A stretch of 64,000 nucleotides of DNA from assembly GCA_037783415.1 (NCBI GenBank), contig JAZGTN010000016.1, positions 6,445,001 to 6,509,000 on the forward strand, in the 5' to 3' direction. A program made the translations under genes and the position numbers. This document shows, piece by piece, positions 63,352 through 64,000 of this stretch (its first letter is position 1; each line of letters starts with the position of its first letter). The notes beneath the pieces were generated by a model. The model made no database searches, was not told the origin of the DNA, and saw only the letters and a program-made list of their open reading frames with translations. Source of the stretch: Leptasterias polaris (Eukaryota > Echinodermata > Asteroidea > Forcipulatida > Asteriidae).

Positions 63352-64000
63352 CAAATAGCCCATTTTAATACAATTAATGCCGGAGCTTTAACCTATTTTC
63401 ATTTATTTTTCATTTATTTTTGTCCAGTCAGAAAATTACCAAAATGTCACAAACGACTCTCCATATTACTGCCCTAAATGATATAAAATAATATCAAGTT
63501 TTTAACGGGGGAATTTTTATAAAACTAGTCTTTTTCACAGCCCGTCTTAAGCCTGGTACCCTCAGTTCGGTCTTGTACCCTCAGTTCGGTGTGCGCGCGA
63601 TACATACAAATAGCCCATTTTAATACAATTAATGCCGGAGCTTTAACCTATTTTCATTTATTTTTCATTTATTTTTGTCCAGTCAGAAAATTACCAAAAT
63701 GTCACAAACGACTCTCCATATTACTGCCCTAAATGATATAAAATAATATCAAGTTTTTAACGGGGGAATTTTTATAAAACTAGTCTTTTTCACAGCCCGT
63801 CTTAAGCCTGGTACCCTCAGTTCGGTCTTGTACCCTCAGTTCGGTGTGCGCGCGATACATACAAATAGCCCATTTTAATACAATTAATGCCGGAGCTTTA
63901 ACCTATTTTCATTTATTTTTCATTTATTTTTGTCCAGTCAGAAAATTACCAAAATGTCACAAACGACTCTCCATATTACTGCCCTAAATGATATAAAATA

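Larger units (their letters stand above)
55261..64000. repeat. Satellite family B array, main block (open at right edge)
   Basis: About 35 family B monomers of 234, 236, 251-253 and 255 bp; the array continues past the window. Local variants: CAAAAAGCCC (about 57690), CCCGTCATAAG (about 57885), GCGCACGATA (58187 and 58931), TATTTTTATTTA (58731 and 59475), CATTAATTTTTG (about 59748), a 3-bp-shorter TTTTCCAG (59990 and 61713), AACTGGGGAA (60331 and 62054), CGGGGTGCG (61629), GTCTGAAAA (about 63191). No open frame longer than a few dozen codons is seen. Confidence 0.96.

Noticed and set aside
461..64000. rDNA, histone or snRNA tandem genes
   Set aside because: The unit is only 218-255 bp and contains no recognisable rRNA, histone or snRNA sequence.

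Overview
This window is almost entirely non-coding, repetitive DNA from a eukaryote. It shows one very large satellite array (about 57 kb, running off the right edge) broken once by a 6.1-kb transposon-like insertion. The insertion carries a decayed CR1/L2-like LINE 3' end with an (ATT)n tail, a short SINE-like repeat that also ends in (ATT)n, MITE-like hairpins and GT-AG splice-like signals. These point to a metazoan, most likely a marine invertebrate. I lean towards a cnidarian such as a stony coral because the retro-tails look like repeats I remember from that group, but this is inference and not a database result. I see no bacterial genes, tRNA, rRNA or CRISPR.

Layout. (1) 1-460: AT-rich flank that looks like a LINE 3' end finishing in an (AAT)n tract; the satellite starts directly against that tract. 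(2) 461-5899: satellite family A, made of 226-bp monomers and 218-bp monomers (an 11-bp piece at the monomer junction replaced by 3 bp), including a 7-monomer, 1,558-bp higher-order repeat (HOR) present twice. (3) 5900-12030: a 6,131-bp element with long terminal inverted repeats (TIRs) and a 6-bp target-site duplication, ACAAAT. Removing the element and one ACAAAT restores a monomer of exactly 226 bp, so this is one clean insertion into a pre-existing array. Inside it are a 0.75-kb hairpin, a hAT-like MITE, an inverted duplication around a dead LINE fragment, a SINE-like insertion in the right TIR, and a few short open frames with splice-like borders but no recognisable transposase. (4) 12031 to about 51490: family A again, with a recurring marked-monomer cassette forming 9-, 11- and 12-monomer HORs, then subfamily A' (C-to-T in the CAGTCAG motif). 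(5) About 51491-64000: family B, 234-255-bp monomers with an expanded T-rich block and often a duplicated 19-bp junction. It is interrupted at about 53050-55260 by A' because of a 3,759-bp tandem duplication whose breakpoint is visible as a B/A' hybrid monomer.

There is no gene system to reconstruct. The roughly 68-codon frames in the monomers begin at GTG, are closed by TAG in A' and are lost in B, so I treat them as by-products of the satellite. The main interest is a readable record of satellite evolution (several nested duplication scales, hybrid monomers with mapped crossover intervals) and a probably non-autonomous long-TIR transposon whose TIRs are themselves built from repeats of about 125 bp.
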